From: Myxococcota bacterium
Lineage (GTDB): Bacteria > Myxococcota_A > Polyangia > HGW-17 > JAJRWW01
DNA length: 7,299 nucleotides
Direction of reading: 5' to 3'
Assembly: GCA_024276595.1 (NCBI GenBank)
Contig: JAJRWW010000526.1
Span: forward strand, 1-7,299
Shown here in pieces: positions 5,933-7,299 of the stretch (position 1 is its first letter; each line of letters begins with the position of its first letter). The notes under the pieces were generated by a model. It was not told the DNA's origin. It searched no databases and saw only the letters and a program-made list of their open reading frames with translations. A program made the position numbers and the translations under genes.

Positions 5933-7270
5933 ATGAAATGGATTGCGTCCGCCCTGGCCACCGCCCTGGTGGCGTGCACCTGCGAGCCCCTCCGCGACGA
6001 CAGCCGGGAGGAGGAGCAGGCGGTGCTCCGCGCCCAGCGCCTGGCCCGGGCCCGGGCAGCCCGGGCCCGGAGAGCCAGGCTGGCCCGTAGAGCCAGGCAG
6101 GAGCGGAACCGGCAGCGGCTGGTGGGGCAGGTGAGCGCTGGCGCGCCCGGCCCGAGGGCGGCGAGCGGTGCCCAGGGCTGCGACCCCGCCAAGGAGCTTG
6201 AGAAGCGCGCCTCCAGCGGCGCGGCATCCTCCCTCTTCGCCCGGTCGGTGAGCCTCGTGCTGACTCCCATCAGCGCGGACCTGGTGGTCCTCGAGGGCAG
6301 GCCCTGGCAGCGGTTCACCTTTGTGGTGCGCATGCACCCTGGTGACGCGCCCGTTCTGGGGCGCAGACGCCACCCGCCCGTCCTGGAGCTGCGGCTCCGC
6401 CGGTTGCCCCTGTGTGGCAAGGCCACTCCGAGCAACCGGCTGGCTCACCCGCTCCCGGCGACCGCCAGGGTCACCCAGGCCACAGCTCGTCCCACCGAGA
6501 CCTTGCGCATGTCCCTGGTACGCCTGCGCAAGGGCCACCGCCCCCCTGGCGCGGTGACGAGCGCCTGGCCCCACCGGTCGGGACGTGGCCGCCTCCGCCT
6601 GGTTGTGGGGGTCCCCATTCAGCTCCTGCTGGATCCATACCGCGCCAGCCTGGCACCTGGACCCAGGTCCCCCTCGCCCGGGCTGTGGGAGGTGCGCGGC
6701 GCACGCTTTGTCGGGCGACCCCGCCTGCGCCGCCTGAGCCTCGCCAGCAGCCTGCTCCCGCCGAGCCTCCGGGCGCTGCACCTGCTGGAGGTGGCATGCC
6801 CGGGCGGCCCTGGGGGCCGCTGCCGCTTCTTGACGCGACGGGAGGGGCGCCAAGCGGTGGCCATTCCCTGGAGGGACCTGCTCCGGCGGGTGGCCCCCCC
6901 TTGGAGCCGCGGGATCCTTGCTCAGCTCCACCAGATCGACCTGCAGCTCCACTTCCCTGGTTGCCTGGGGGATCCCCGTGCAGCTTCCGGGAGGCGCGGC
7001 AGGCACCGGTGTCTTCGATCCAGCTCCATGCCCTGCAGGGTGTGGCGTGCCTTCCACGGGTACGCCAACAGACCGAGGATCCAGGTGGAGGGGGACCGAG
7101 CCACCGTGAGCCAGGTTTTGACCTGCTCGGGGAAACGGCGGCGGGTGATCCTCCTGCGCACCAGCTACGGAGCCAGGGGCCGGTACCGCCGCAGGACAAC
7201 GGATCTGACGGATAAAGTTCCGGTCCTCCTTCACCGACTCCGACGCGCCAGGCGCCCCGGGAGACCATGA
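5933..7270 (+). CDS. Arg/Ala-rich predicted lipoprotein, function unknown
   Basis: I do not recognise this 445-residue protein. The ATG at 5933 is chosen because it opens a textbook lipoprotein signal: K2, a hydrophobic stretch, and lipobox L12-V-A-C15. The frame extends to an ATG at 5792, but that would place a signal peptide inside the protein and overlap the putative ffh terminator. No clear Shine-Dalgarno precedes 5933. Residues about 20-62 are a highly charged, Ala/Arg-rich likely helix (REEEQAVLRAQRLARAR onward). The rest, about 90-440, alternates hydrophobic strands with basic loops, and the whole protein is markedly Arg-rich. Several Cys lie in the mature part, including VACPGGPGGRC and FPGCLGD, so disulfides are possible. 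Third-position GC stays high throughout, which supports coding. A long open frame on the opposite strand lacks comparable features. It probably sits on a membrane facing the periplasm or outside. Confidence 0.72.
   Translation: MKWIASALATALVACTCEPLRDDSREEEQAVLRAQRLARARAARARRARLARRARQERNRQRLVGQVSAGAPGPRAASGAQGCDPAKELEKRASSGAASSLFARSVSLVLTPISADLVVLEGRPWQRFTFVVRMHPGDAPVLGRRRHPPVLELRLRRLPLCGKATPSNRLAHPLPATARVTQATARPTETLRMSLVRLRKGHRPPGAVTSAWPHRSGRGRLRLVVGVPIQLLLDPYRASLAPGPRSPSPGLWEVRGARFVGRPRLRRLSLASSLLPPSLRALHLLEVACPGGPGGRCRFLTRREGRQAVAIPWRDLLRRVAPPWSRGILAQLHQIDLQLHFPGCLGDPRAASGRRGRHRCLRSSSMPCRVWRAFHGYANRPRIQVEGDRATVSQVLTCSGKRRRVILLRTSYGARGRYRRRTTDLTDKVPVLLHRLRRARRPGRP
6046..6070. repeat. 25-bp all-G/C palindrome inside the lipoprotein gene
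   Basis: Arms CCGGGCCCGGGC (6046-6057) and GCCCGGGCCCGG (6059-6070) are perfect reverse complements around one A. It encodes part of the Ala-Arg run (residues about 39-46), built from alternating GCC and CGG codons, which themselves create the symmetry. A 10-mer, AGAGCCAGGC, is also repeated directly at 6071-6080 and 6089-6098. Confidence 0.85.
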
Positions 7271-7299
7271 AGCACGAGGAGCCCCCACAGCAGGGTGAC
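7267..7299 (+). CDS. Start of a downstream gene overlapping the lipoprotein stop (3' partial)
   Basis: The lipoprotein ends in TGA at 7268-7270, and an ATG at 7267 overlaps it as ATGA, the usual arrangement for translational coupling. GGGAG at 7259-7263 may serve as a ribosome binding site, 3 nt away. Only 11 residues are visible (MKHEEPPQQGD), too few for identification. They show no signal-peptide character. Confidence 0.5.
   Translation, partial: MKHEEPPQQGD

Noticed and set aside
5774..7288. Long open frame on the minus strand opposite the Arg-rich lipoprotein
   Set aside because: High GC leaves antisense frames open. It has no signal, motif or ribosome binding site, whereas the plus strand has a lipobox, a coupled downstream start and a consistent coding character.

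Overview
The window is a GC-rich bacterial chromosomal segment with strongly GC-biased third codon positions. It carries one universal housekeeping gene, ffh (signal recognition particle GTPase), among predicted exported proteins and lipoproteins that I cannot place in a pathway. The Ffh N-domain insertion, the lipoproteins and the FG-GAP and CBM9-like secreted proteins fit a Myxococcota or 'deltaproteobacterial' relative. That is inference from remembered family features, not from a search. I see no mobile element, CRISPR array, tRNA or rRNA.

Layout. Positions 1-2613 (+) hold the 3' part of a large predicted lipoprotein: seven FG-GAP/VCBS-type calcium-binding repeats, an ASPIC/UnbV-like domain, and a C-terminal thioredoxin-like segment with CKEC. 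Converging on it, with a 26-nt gap, is 2640-3899 (-), a secreted protein with an N-terminal CBM9-like domain and a DLDGNGNLD calcium-loop motif. The 231-nt divergent intergenic region carries a good promoter for the minus-strand gene and two adjacent inverted repeats just upstream of ffh. ffh runs 4131-5765 (+), followed by a 167-nt gap with nested inverted repeats and a possible promoter. Then comes an unrecognised Arg/Ala-rich lipoprotein (5933-7270), whose stop overlaps the start of a further gene cut by the window edge (ATGA).

The most notable observation is that ffh is interrupted by one in-frame TAG at 4749-4751, right after the G3 motif DTAGR. The frame is otherwise intact for 544 codons with all GTPase and M-domain motifs present, so a single base change (most simply GAG to TAG) explains it. 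Candidate explanations are a sequencing or assembly error, a real nonsense allele, UAG readthrough or recoding, or a split Ffh. The neighbouring minus-strand gene ends naturally with TAG, and reading through it would run into the convergent gene, which argues against UAG being a general sense codon here. The M domain of this Ffh also has about 24 extra residues just before its RNA-binding segment.

Only ffh has a firm function: SRP-dependent co-translational targeting to the inner membrane. The flanking genes all appear to encode exported products, but nothing in the sequence links them functionally to SRP.
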